A DNA stretch of 64,000 nucleotides, taken from positions 11,718,001 through 11,782,000 of the forward strand of contig CM082588.2 in NCBI GenBank assembly GCA_040954595.2, written 5' to 3'. A model generated the notes under the pieces. It worked only from the letters and a program-made list of their open reading frames with translations. It made no database searches and was not told the DNA's origin. Shown here one piece after another: positions 47,075 to 59,237 of the stretch (position 1 is its first letter; the number at the start of each line of letters is the position of its first letter). Source of the DNA: Balanoglossus misakiensis. Taxonomy: Eukaryota; Hemichordata. The position numbers and the translations under genes were made by a program.

Positions 47075-49123
47075 TTCAATACTACATTTATCAGATATCA
47101 GCTAATTTTGGACAATCATCTAAAATCTAAATCATCTTTTCATATTTGGATATCTGATGATGTATGAAATTTCCATTATATGTAAAAATGGTGCTGATTA
47201 TAAAAATGCACTCTGAATGAGCTGATTTAATACAAAATTGCGTTTTATTCGTTTTTGCACCAAAAAGGTCATTTTTAGGCAAAACATTCTTTATTTTTTT
47301 AATTCGGTGACCTGATCATATATAAACAATTGCTTGTATGTTAAAAGTTTTTATGACTTTTAAAAGCAGTGACACTGGCGGCATTCAACACGAAAATAAC
47401 AATTTTAGCCACAATTTGGTCAAAATGGTAATTTTTTGAAAATTACAAAAAATACCTGTTTTCTACATTTTCGGAAATCTGATGGAGTATAGAATGCTCT
47501 TCGTTTGTATATATCGATACAAATTCCACAAAAGACCGTCTAATTTGGCTCACTGCAGACAAAATTGCGTTTTACCAAATTTTCCTTGAAAATGTCATTT
47601 TTAGAAAAAAAAATAAAAAAACCTTTGTTCTTCGAATTTGGTGCCCTGATCATATATGACATGTTGATTGTATGTTAAAACTCTCGACCACTCCAAAAAT
47701 GCAGAGATATTGACGGAATTCAAGAAAAATAGCCATTTTGGCCATATTTTGACAAAAATGGTAAATTTTTGAAAAATCATAAAAAATTAACTCTTTTCTT
47801 CATTTTCGGAAATATTATGGAGCATGAAGTGTCGTTCTCTTGCAAAAAGTGCTGCAAATTGCAGAAAAGGCGGTATAATTTGAATCACCCAAGACAAAAT
47901 TACCATTTTCAACTTTTTTTCGAAAAATTGTCTTTTTTTACAAAATAAATAAGAATAAATTATTTTCATAGTTTCAAACGGGTAGAGATACTTTCCACAC
48001 GGGTTTTCTAACATTGAATTCCCGTTCATCAACTCAGATTTCCTACAGCATAAGTCGGCTAAAACCCTGACACTCTAGAGCAGAAACAGTTGCACACTGG
48101 TAACGTTGAACAAGTCGATTTTTCTACGACCTGGCTCGGCTAAATCTCCGTCACAATATGACAGACACTAGCGTACGTTAGCAACGGTGATCAAGTCAGA
48201 TTTTCTACGGCATGGCTTGGATAAAGCCCCGGCACTCTAGAGCAGAAACACGCGTACAGAGACCACGTTGATCAAGTCTGATCTCCTACGGCTTGGCTCG
48301 ACTAAAACCCCGGCACACTATGACAGACACTAGCGTTCGTTAGCAACTTTGATCAAGTCATATTTCCTACGGCATGGCTTAGCTAAAGCCCTGGCACTCT
48401 AGAGCAGAAACACGCGTACAGAGACCACGTTGATCTTCTCACATTTCCTTCGGCCTGGCACGGCTGATGCCCCGGCACTATATATAGGACACAGACTGGC
48501 GTAAGTTAACAACGGTAATCACGTCGGGTTTCCTACGGCCTGGCTCAGCTGAAGCCCCGGCACTCTAGAGCAGAAACTGGCGTACATTGACCACGTTGAT
48601 CAAGTCAGATTTCCTACGGCGTGACTCGGCTGGTGCACCGGCTCTATATGACACAGACTGGCGTAAGTTATCAACGGTGATTACGTCGGATTTCCTACGG
48701 CCTGGTTTAGCTGAAGCCCCGGCACTTTAGAGCGGAAACACGCGTACATTGACCACGATGATCAAGTCAGATCTCCTACGGCCTGGCTCGACTAAAACCC
48801 CGGCACACCATGACAGACACTAGCGTTCGTTAGCAACGGTGATTAAGTCGGATTTCCTTCGGCCTGGCTCTGCAAAAGACCCGTCACTCTAGTACAAAGA
48901 CGTTGGCTAAGTCGGGCAAACCGAACAGGGAAAGTCACAGCGGTTCAACACTTGACATTTGTTCCGGTAGGACTGCATTATTGCCTGTCGATTTATAGAG
49001 AGAGCCCGAATTTAACCAGGGCGTTTCAAACACCGACGTTTGTTGGGGGCACGGCCTACAGTACTGCCGGGTAAGCTGACATCGGCGTACCGCATATAAT
49101 GTAAGGGGGGGGGGACAGAACGG
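47075..49123 (+). repeat. Satellite unit 22 (2049 bp)
   Basis: The head is of the unit 2 type (TTTATCAG), but the 81-bp array has eleven copies from 48025. The 3' end carries a distinctive cluster (CCGTCACTC, CCGAACAGGG, CGGTTCAACACTTG, ACGTTTGTTGGG, GGCCTACAGTAC) that recurs unchanged at the end of unit 23. This suggests that units 22 and 23 shared their ends by conversion or that unit 23 was copied from across this boundary. G tract 10. Confidence 0.94.
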
Positions 49124-51175
49124 TTCAATACTACATTTATTAGATATCAGCTAATTTTGGACAATCATCTAAAATCTAAATCATTTTTTCATATTTGGAT
49201 ATCTGATGATGTATGAAATTTCCATTATATGTAAAAATGGTGCTTATTATAAAACATGCACTCTGAATGAACTGATTTAATACAAGATTGCGTTTTATTC
49301 GTTTTTGCACCAAAAAGGTCATTTTAGGCAAAACATTCTTTATTTTTTTAATTCGGTGACCTGATCATATATAAACAATTGCTTGTATGTTAAAAGTTTT
49401 TATGACTTTTAAAAGCAGTGACACTGGCGGCATTCATCACGAAAATAACAATTTTAGCCACAATTTGGTCAAAATGGTAAATTTTTGAAATTTACAAAAA
49501 ATACCTGTTTTCTACATTTTCGGAAATCTGATGGAGTGTAGAATGCTCTTCGTATGTATATATCGATACAAATTCCACAAAAGACCGTCTAATTTGGCTC
49601 ACTGCAGACAAAATTGCGTTTTACCAAATTTTCCTTGAAAATGTCATTTTTAGAAAAAAAAAAAAAAAAAACCTTTGTTCTTCGAATTTGGTGCCCTGAT
49701 CATATATGACATGTTGATTGTATGTTAAAACTCTCGACCACTCCAAAAATGCTGAGATATTGACGGAATTCAAGAAAAATAGCCATTTTGGCCATATTTT
49801 GACAAAAATGGTAAATTTTTGAAAAATCATAAAAAATTAACTCTTTTCTTCATTTTCGGAAATATTATGGAGCATGAAGTGTCGTTCTCTTGTAAAAAGT
49901 GCTGCAAATTCCAGAAAAGGCGGTATAATTTGAATCACCCAAGACAAAATTGCAATTTTTCGACTTTTTTTCGAAAAATTGTCTTTTTTACAAAATAAAT
50001 AAGAATAAATTCTTTTCTTAGTTTCAAACGGGTAGAGATACTTTCCACACGGGTTTTCTAACATTGAATTCTCGTTCATCAACTCAGATTTCCTACAGCA
50101 TAAGTCGGCTAAAACCCTGACACTCTAGAGCAGAAACAGTTGCACACTGGTAACGTTGAACAAGTCGATTTTTCTACGGCCTGGCTCGGCTAAATCTCCG
50201 TCACAATATGACAGACACTAGCGCACGTTAGCAACGGTGATCAAGTCAGATTTTCTACGGCATGGCTGGGATAAAGCCCCGGCACTCTAGAGCAGAAACA
50301 CGCGTACAGAGACCACGTTGATCAAGTCTGATCTCCTACGGCTTGGCTCGACTAAAACCCCGGCACACTATGACAGACACTAGCGTTCGTTAGCAACGTT
50401 GATCAAGTCAGATTTCCTACGGCATGGCTTGGCTAAAGCCCTGGCACTCTAGAGCAGAAACACGCGTACAGAGACCACGTTGATCTACTCCCATTTCCTT
50501 CGGCCTGGCACAGCTGATGCCCCGGCACTATATATAGGACACAGACTGGCGTAAGTTAACAACGGTAATCACGTCGGGTTTCCTACGGCCTGGCTCAGCT
50601 GAAGCCCCGGCACTCTAGAGCAGAAACAGGCGTACATTGACCACGTTGATCAAGTCAGATTTCCTACGGCGTGACTCGGCTGGTGCACCGGCTCTATATG
50701 ACACAGACTGGCGTAAGTTATCAACGGTGATTACGTCGGATTTCCTACGGCCTGGTTTAGCTGAAGCCCCGGCACTTTAGAGCGGAAACACGCGTACATT
50801 GACCACGATGATCAAGTCAGATCTCCTACGGCCTGGCTCGACTAAAACCCCGGCACACCATGACAGACACTAGCGTTCGTTAGCAACGGTGATTAAGTCG
50901 GATTTCCTTCGGCCTGGCTCTGCAAAAGACCCGTCACTCTAGTACAAAGACGTTGGCTAAGTCGGGCAAACCGAACAGGGAAAGTCACAGCGGTTCAACA
51001 CTTGACATTTGTTCCGGTAGGACTGCATTATTGCCTGTCGATTTATAGAGAGAGCCCGAATTTAACCAGGGCGTTTCAAACACCGACGTTTGTTGGGGGC
51101 ACGGCCTACAGTACTGCCGGGTAAGCTGACATCGGCGTACCGCATATAATGTAAGGGGGGGGGGGGACAGAACGG
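49124..51175 (+). repeat. Satellite unit 23 (2052 bp)
   Basis: By eye it is identical to unit 24 through the AT domain and nearly all of the array (offset 2052), including an A run of about 18 near 49,655-49,672. Eleven 81-bp copies start at 50075. The array has unit-1-type early copies (GCACGTTAG, GCTGGGATAAAG) joined to standard late copies. Its last 250 bases match unit 22 instead of unit 24. G tract 12. Confidence 0.94.
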
Positions 51176-53228
51176 TTCAATACTACATTTATTAGATATC
51201 AGCTAATTTTGGACAATCATCTAAAATCTAAATCATTTTTTCATATTTGGATATCTGATGATGTATGAAATTTCCATTATATGTAAAAATGGTGCTTATT
51301 ATAAAACATGCACTCTGAATGAACTGATTTAATACAAGATTGCGTTTTATTCGTTTTTGCACCAAAAAGGTCATTTTAGGCAAAACATTCTTTATTTTTT
51401 TAATTCGGTGACCTGATCATATATAAACAATTGCTTGTATGTTAAAAGTTTTTATGACTTTTAAAAGCAGTGACACTGGCGGCATTCATCACGAAAATAA
51501 CAATTTTAGCCACAATTTGGTCAAAATGGTAAATTTTTGAAATTTACAAAAAATACCTGTTTTCTACATTTTCGGAAATCTGATGGAGTGTAGAATGCTC
51601 TTCGTATGTATATATCGATACAAATTCCACAAAAGACCGTCTAATTTGGCTCACTGCAGACAAAATTGCGTTTTACCAAATTTTCCTTGAAAATGTCATT
51701 TTTAGAAAAAAAAAAAAAAAAAACCTTTGTTCTTCGAATTTGGTGCCCTGATCATATATGACATGTTGATTGTATGTTAAAACTCTCGACCACTCCAAAA
51801 ATGCTGAGATATTGACGGAATTCAAGAAAAATAGCCATTTTGGCCATATTTTGACAAAAATGGTAAATTTTTGAAAAATCATAAAAAATTAACTCTTTTC
51901 TTCATTTTCGGAAATATTATGGAGCATGAAGTGTCGTTCTCTTGTAAAAAGTGCTGCAAATTCCAGAAAAGGCGGTATAATTTGAATCACCCAAGACAAA
52001 ATTGCAATTTTTCGACTTTTTTTCGAAAAATTGTCTTTTTTACAAAATAAATAAGAATAAATTCTTTTCTTAGTTTCAAACGGGTAGAGATACTTTCCAC
52101 ACGGGTTTTCTAACATTGAATTCTCGTTCATCAACTCAGATTTCCTACAGCATAAGTCGGCTAAAACCCTGACACTCTAGAGCAGAAACAGTTGCACACT
52201 GGTAACGTTGAACAAGTCGATTTTTCTACGGCCTGGCTCGGCTAAATCTCCGTCACAATATGACAGACACTAGCGCACGTTAGCAACGGTGATCAAGTCA
52301 GATTTTCTACGGCATGGCTGGGATAAAGCCCCGGCACTCTAGAGCAGAAACACGCGTACAGAGACCACGTTGATCAAGTCTGATCTCCTACGGCTTGGCT
52401 CGACTAAAACCCCGGCACACTATGACAGACACTAGCGTTCGTTAGCAACGTTGATCAAGTCAGATTTCCTACGGCATGGCTTGGCTAAAGCCCTGGCACT
52501 CTAGAGCAGAAACACGCGTACAGAGACCACGTTGATCTACTCCCATTTCCTTCGGCCTGGCACAGCTGATGCCCCGGCACTATATATAGGACACAGACTG
52601 GCGTAAGTTAACAACGGTAATCACGTCGGGTTTCCTACGGCCTGGCTCAGCTGAAGCCCCGGCACTCTAGAGCAGAAACAGGCGTACATTGACCACGTTG
52701 ATCAAGTCAGATTTCCTACGGCGTGACTCGGCTGGTGCACCGGCTCTATATGACACAGACTGGCGTAAGTTATCAACGGTGATTACGTCGGATTTCCTAC
52801 GGCCTGGTTTAGCTGAAGCCCCGGCACTTTAGAGCGGAAACACGCGTACATTGACCACGATGATCAAGTCAGATCTCCTACGGCCTGGCTCGACTAAAAC
52901 CCCGGCACACCATGACAGACACTAGCGTTCGTTAGCAACGGTGATCAAGTCGGATTTCCTTCGGCCTGGCTCTGCAAAAGACCCGACACTCTAGTACAAA
53001 TACGTTGGCTAAGTTGGGCAAACCGAAGAGGGAAAGTCGCAGCGGGTCAACACTCGACATTTGTTCCGGTAGGACTGCATTATTGCCTGTCGATTTATAG
53101 AGAGAGCCCGAATTTAACCAGGGCGTTTCAAACACCGACGTTTGGTGGGAGCACGGCCTACAGTACTGCCGGGTAAGCTGACATCGGCGTACCGCATATA
53201 ATGTAAGGGGGGGGGGGGGACAGAACGG
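51176..53228 (+). repeat. Satellite unit 24 (2053 bp)
   Basis: Tandem twin of unit 23 to about 52,940. The end is different (GACACTCTAG, AAATACGTTGG, AAGTCGCAGCGGG, GTTTGGTGGGAGC). Eleven 81-bp copies from 52127; G tract 13. The very low divergence from unit 23 makes this one of the youngest duplications in the window, or a possible assembly duplication that read depth should test. Confidence 0.93.
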
Positions 53229-55273
53229 TTCAATACTACATTTATTAGATATCAGCTAATTTTGGACAATCATCTAAAATCTAAATCATTTTTTCATATT
53301 TGGATATCTGATGATGTATGAAATTTCCATTATATGTAAAAATGGTGCTTATTATAAAACATGCACTCTGAATGAACTGATTTAATACAAGATTGCGTTT
53401 TATTCGTTTTTGCACCAAAAAGGTCATTTTTAGGCAAAACATTCTTTATATTTTTAATTCGGTGACCTGATCATATATAAACAATTGCTTGTGTGTTAAA
53501 CGTTTTTATGGCTTTTAAAAGCAGTGACACTGGCGGCATTCATCACGAAAATAACAATTTTAGCCACAATTCGGTCAAAATGGTAAATTTTTGAAAATTA
53601 CAAAAAATACCTGTTTTCTACATTTTCGGAAATCTGATGGAGTATAGAAAACTCTTCGTATGTATATATTGATACAAATTCCACAAAAGACCGTCTAATT
53701 TGGCTCACTGCAGACAAAATTGCGTTTTACCAAATTTTCCTTGAAAATGTCATTTTTAGAAAAAAAAATAAAAAACCTTTGTTCTTCGAATTTAGTGCCT
53801 GATCATATATGACATGTTGATTGTATGTTAAAACTTTCGACCACTCCAAAAATGCTGAGATATTGACGGAATTCAAGAAAAAATAGCCATTTTGGCCATA
53901 TTTTGACAAAAATGGTAAATTTTTAAAAAATCATAAAAAATTAACTCTTTTCTTCATTTTCGGAAATATTATAGAGCATGAAGTGTCGTTCTCTTGTAAA
54001 AAGTGCTGCAAATTCCAGAAAAGGCGGTATAATTTGAATCACCCAAGACAAAATTACCATTTTCGACTTTTTTTCGAAATATTGTTTTTTTACAAAATAA
54101 ATAAGAATACATTCTTTTCTTAGTTCCAAACGGGTAGAGATACTTTCCACACGGATTTCTAACATTGAATTCCCGTTCATCAACCCAGATTTCCTACAAG
54201 TCGGCTAAAACCCTGACACTCTAGAACAGAAACAGTTGCACACTGGTAACGTTGAACAAGTCGATTTTTCTACGGCCTGGCTCGGCTAAATCTCCGTCAC
54301 AATATGACATACACTAGCGTAGGTTGGCAACGGTGATCAAGTCAGATTTTCTACGGCATGGCTTGGATAAAGCCCCGGCACTCCAGAGCAGAAACACGCG
54401 TACAGAGACCACGTTGATCAAGTCTGATCTCCTACGGCTTGGTTCGACTAAAAGCCCGGCACACTATGACAGACACTAGCGTTCGTTAGCAACGGTGATC
54501 AAGTCAGATTTTCTACGGCATGGCTTGGCTAAAGCCCTGGCACTCTAGAGCAGAAACACGCGTACAGAGACCACGTTGATCTACTCACATTTCCTTCGGC
54601 CTGGCACGGCTGATGCCCCGGCACTATATATAGGACACAAACTGGCGTAAGTTAACAACGGTAATCACGTCGGGTTTCCTACGGCCTGGCTCAGCTGAAG
54701 CCCCGGCTCTCTAGAGCAGAAACAGGCGTACATTGACCACGTTGATCAAGTAAGATTTCCTACGGCGTGACTCAGCTGGTACACCGGCTCTATATGACAC
54801 AGACTGGCGTATGTTATCAACGGTGATTACGTCGGATTTCCTACGGCCTGGTTTAGCTGAAGCCCCGGCACTTTAGAGCGGAAACACGCGTACATTGACC
54901 ACGATGATCAAGTCAGATCTCCTACGGCCTGGCTCGACTAAAACCCCGGCACACCATGACAGACACTAGCGTTCGTTAGCAACGGTGATCAAGTCGGATT
55001 TCCTTCGGCCTGGCTCTGCAAAAGACCCGACACTCTAGTACAAAGACGTTGGCTAAGTCGGGCAAACCGAAGAGGGAAAGTCACAGCGGGTCAACACTCG
55101 ACATTTGTTCCGGTAGGACTACATTATTGCCTGTCAATTTATAGAGAAAGCCCGAATTTAACCAGGGCGTTTCAAACACCGACGTTAGTTGTGGGCACGG
55201 CCTGCAGTACTGACGGGTAAGCTGACATCGGCGTACCGCATGTAATGTAGGGGGGGGGGGGGGGACAGAACGG
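53229..55273 (+). repeat. Satellite unit 25 (2045 bp, chimera)
   Basis: The first 300 bases carry the unit 6/23/24 variants (GCTTATTATAAAACATG, TTCATCACG). From about 53,570 the sequence is of the unit 7/14 type (CACAATTCGG, TTTAGTGCCTGATC, TATAGAGCATG, CCTACAAGTCGG). Eleven 81-bp copies start at 54176, with private changes AAAAGCCCGG and GGTACACCGG. G tract 15. Confidence 0.94.
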
Positions 55274-57178
55274 TTCAATACTACATTTATTAGATATCAG
55301 CTACTTTTGGACAATCATCTAAAATCTAAATCATTTTTTCATATTTGGATATCTGATGATGTATGAAATTTCCATTATATGTAAAAATGGTGCTGATTAT
55401 AAAAAATGCACTCTGAATGAGCTGATTTAATACAAAATTGCGTTTTATTCGTTTTTGCACCAAAAAGGTCATTTTTAGGGAAAACATTCTTTATTCTTTA
55501 AATTCGGTGACCTGATCATATATAAACAATTGCTTGTATGTTAAAAGTTTTAATGACTTTTAAAAGCAGTGACACTGGCGGCATTCAACACGAAAATAAC
55601 AATTTTAGCCACAATTCGGTCAAAATGGTAAATTTTTGAAAATTACAAAAAATACCTGTTTTCTACATTTTCGGAAATCTGATGGAGTATAGAATGCTCT
55701 TCGTATACATATATCGATACAAATTCCACACAAAAAAACGGCCAATTTGGCTCACTGCAGACAAAATTGCGTTTTACCAAATTTTCCTTGAAAATGTCAT
55801 TTTTAGAAAAAAAAATAAAAAAAACCTTTGTTCTTCGAATTTGGTGCCCTGATCATATATGACATGTTGATTGTATGTTAAAACTTTCGACCACTCCAAA
55901 AATGCAGAGATATTGACGGAATCCAAGAAAAAATAGCCATTTTGGCCATATTTTAACAAAAATGGTAAATTTTTAAAAAATCATAAAAAATTAACTCTTT
56001 TCTTCAATTTCGGAAATATTATGGAGCATGAAGTGTCGTTCTCTTGTAAAAAGTGCTGCAAATTCCAGAAAAGGCGGTATAATTTGAATCACCCATGACA
56101 AAATTACCATTTTCGACTTTTTTTCGAAAAATTGTGATTTTTACAAAATAAATAAGAATAAATTCTTTTCTTAGTTTCAAAAGGGTAGAGACACTTTCCA
56201 CACAGGTTTTTTAACATTGAAAACATTGAATTCCCATTCATCAACTCAGATTTCCTACAGCATAAGTCGGCTAAAACCCTGACACTCTAGAGCAGAAACA
56301 GTTGCACACTGGTAACGTTGAACAAGTCGATTTTTCTACGGCCTGGCTCGGCTAAATCTCCGTCACAATATGACAGACACTAGCGTTCGTTAGCAACGTT
56401 GATCAAGTCAGATTTCCTACTGCATGGCTTGGCTAAAGCCCTGGCACTCTAGAGCAGAAACACGCGTACAGAAACCACGTTGATCTACTCACATTTCCTT
56501 CGGCCTGGCACGGCTGATGCCCCGGCAGTATATATAGGACACAGACTGGCGTAAGTTAACAACGGTAATCACGTCGGGTTTCCTACGGCCTGGCTCAGCT
56601 GAAGCCCCGGCACTCTAGAGCAGAAACAGGCGTACATTGACCACGTTGATCAAATCAGATTCCTACGGCGTGACTCCGCTGGTGCACCGGCTCTATATGA
56701 CACAGACTGGCGTAAGTTATCAACGGTGATTACGTCGGATTTCCTACGGCCTGGTTTAGCTCAAGCCCCGGCACTTTAGAGCGGAAACACGCGTACATTG
56801 ACCACGATGATCAAGTCAGATCTCCTACGGCCTGGCTCGACTAAAACCCCGGCACACCATGACAGACACTGGCGTTCGTTAGCAACGGTGATCAAGTCGG
56901 ATTTCCTTCGGCCTGGCTCTGCAAAAGACCCGACACTCTAGTACAAAGACGTCGGCTAAGTCGGGCAAACCGAAGAGGGAAAGTCACAGCGTGTCAACAC
57001 TTGACATTTGTTCGGGTAGGACTGCATTATTGCCTGTCAATTTATAGAGAAAGCCCGAATTTAACCAGGGCGTTTCAAACACCGACGTTAGTTGGGGGCA
57101 CGGCCTGCAGTACTGCCGGGTAAGCTGACATCGGCGTACCGCATATAATGTAGGGGAGGGGGGGGGGATACAGAACGG
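55274..57178 (+). repeat. Satellite unit 26 (1905 bp)
   Basis: The AT domain is of the unit 1 type, followed by nine 81-bp copies from 56237. A 10-base tandem duplication (AACATTGAAA, then AACATTGAAT) is directly before the array at about 56,213-56,232 and is private. The second copy runs straight into the TTCGTTAGCAACG tail, so three dimers are missing relative to unit 1. The end has the unit 2/9 variants (GACGTCGGC, CAGCGTGTC) and an interrupted tract (G4, A, G10, ATA). Confidence 0.94.
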
Positions 57179-59237
57179 TTCAATACTACATTTATTAGAT
57201 ATCAGCTAATTTTGGACAATCATCTAAAATCTAAATCATTTTTTCATATTTGGATATCTGGTGATGTATGAAATTTCCATTATATGTAAAAATGGTGCTG
57301 ATTATAAAAAAATGCACTCTGAATGAGCTTATTTAATACAAAATTGCGTTTTATTCGTTTTTGCACCAAAAAGGTCATTTTTAGGCCAAACATTCTTTAT
57401 TTTTTTTAATTCGGTGACCTGATCATATATAAACAATTGCTTGTATGTTAAAAGTTTTTATGACTTTTAAAAGCAGTGACACTGGCGGCATTCAACACGA
57501 AAATAACAATTTTAGCCATAATTTGATCAAAATGGTAATTTTTTGAAAATTACAAAAAATACCTGTTTTCTACATTTTCGGAAATCTGATGGAGTATAGA
57601 ATGCTCTTCGTATGTATATATCGATACAAATTCCACAAAAGACAATCTAATTTGGCTCACTGCAGACAAAATTGCGTTTTACCAAATGTTCCTTGAAAAT
57701 GTCATTTTTAGAAAAAAAACTAAAAAAAAACTTTGTTCTTCGAATTTGGTGCCCTGATCATATATGACATGTTGATTGTATGTTAAAACTTTCGACCACT
57801 CCAAAAATGCAGAGATATTGACGGAATTCAAGAAAAAATAGCCATTTTGGCCATATTTTGACAAAAATGGTAATTTTTTAAAAAATCATAAAAAATTAAC
57901 TCTTTTCTTCATTTTCGGAAATATTATGGAGCATGAAGTGTCGTTCTCTTGTAAAAAGTGCTGCAAATTCCAGAAAAGGCGGTATAATTTGAATCACCCA
58001 AGACAAAATTACCATTTTCGACTTTTTTTCGAAAAATTGTCTTGTTTTACAAAATAAATAAGAATAAATTCTTTTCTTAGTTTCAAACGGGTAGAGATAC
58101 TTTACACACGGGTTTTCTAACATTGAATTCCCGTTCATCAACTCAGATTTCCTACAGCACAAGTCGGCTAAAACCCTGACACTCTAGAGCAGAAACAGTT
58201 GCACACTGGTAACGTTGAACAAGTCGATTTTTCTACGGCCTGGCTCGGCTAAATCTCCGTCACAATATGACAGACACTAGCGTAAGTTAGCAACGGTGAT
58301 CAAGTCAGATTTTCTACGGCATAGCTCGGATAAAGCCCCGGCACTCTAGAGCAGAAACACGCGTACAGAGACCACGTTGATCAAGTCTGATCTCCTACGG
58401 CTTGGCTCGACTAAAACCCCGGCACACTATGACAGACACTAGCGTTCGTTAGCAACGTTGATCAAGTCAGATTTCCTACGGCATGGCTTGGCTAAAGCCC
58501 TGGCACTCTAGAGCAGAAACACGCGTACAGAGACCACGTTGATCTACTCACATTTCCTTCGGCCTGGCACGGCTGATGCCCAGGCACTATATATATAGGA
58601 CACAGACTGGCGTAAGTTAACAACGGTAATCACGTCGGGTTTCCTACGGCCTGGCTCAGATGAAGCCCCGGCACTCTAGAGCAGAAACAGGCATACAGTG
58701 ACCACGTTGATCAAGTCAGATTTCCTACGGCGTGACTCGGCTGGTGCACCGGCTCTATATGACACAGACTGGCGTAAGTTATCAACGGTGATTACGTCGG
58801 ATTTCCTACGGCCTGGTTTAGCTGAAGCCCCGGCACTTTAGAGCGGAAACACGCGTACATTGACCACGATGATCAAGTCAGATCTCCTACGGCCTGGCTC
58901 GACTAAACCCCGGCACACCATGACAGACACTAGCGTTCGTTAGCAACGGTGATCAAGTCGGATTTCCTTCGGCCTGGCTCTGCAAAAGACCCGACACATT
59001 AGTACAAAGACGTTGGCTAAGTCGGGCAAACCGAAGAGGGAAAGTCACAGCGGGTCAACACTCGACATTTGGTCGGGTAGGACTGCATTATTGCCTGTCA
59101 ATTTATAGAGAAAGCCCGAATTTAACCAGGGCGTTTCAAACACCGACGTTAGTTGGGGGCACGGCCTGCAGTACTGCCGGGTAAGCTGACATCGGCGTAC
59201 CGCATATAATGTAGGGGGGGGGGGGGGAACAGAACGG
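57179..59237 (+). repeat. Satellite unit 27 (2059 bp)
   Basis: Near-twin of unit 28 (spacing about 2,058) and relative of unit 10. Eleven 81-bp copies start at 58134. Variants shared with unit 28 but not unit 10 include GACAATCTAATTTGG, CCAAATGTTCC, AATTTGATCAAAATGG and an additional TA in the TATA stretch (ACTATATATATAGG). The junction with unit 26 repeats the unit 2/3 and 9/10 combination (interrupted G tract followed by GGTGATG). G tract 14. Confidence 0.94.
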
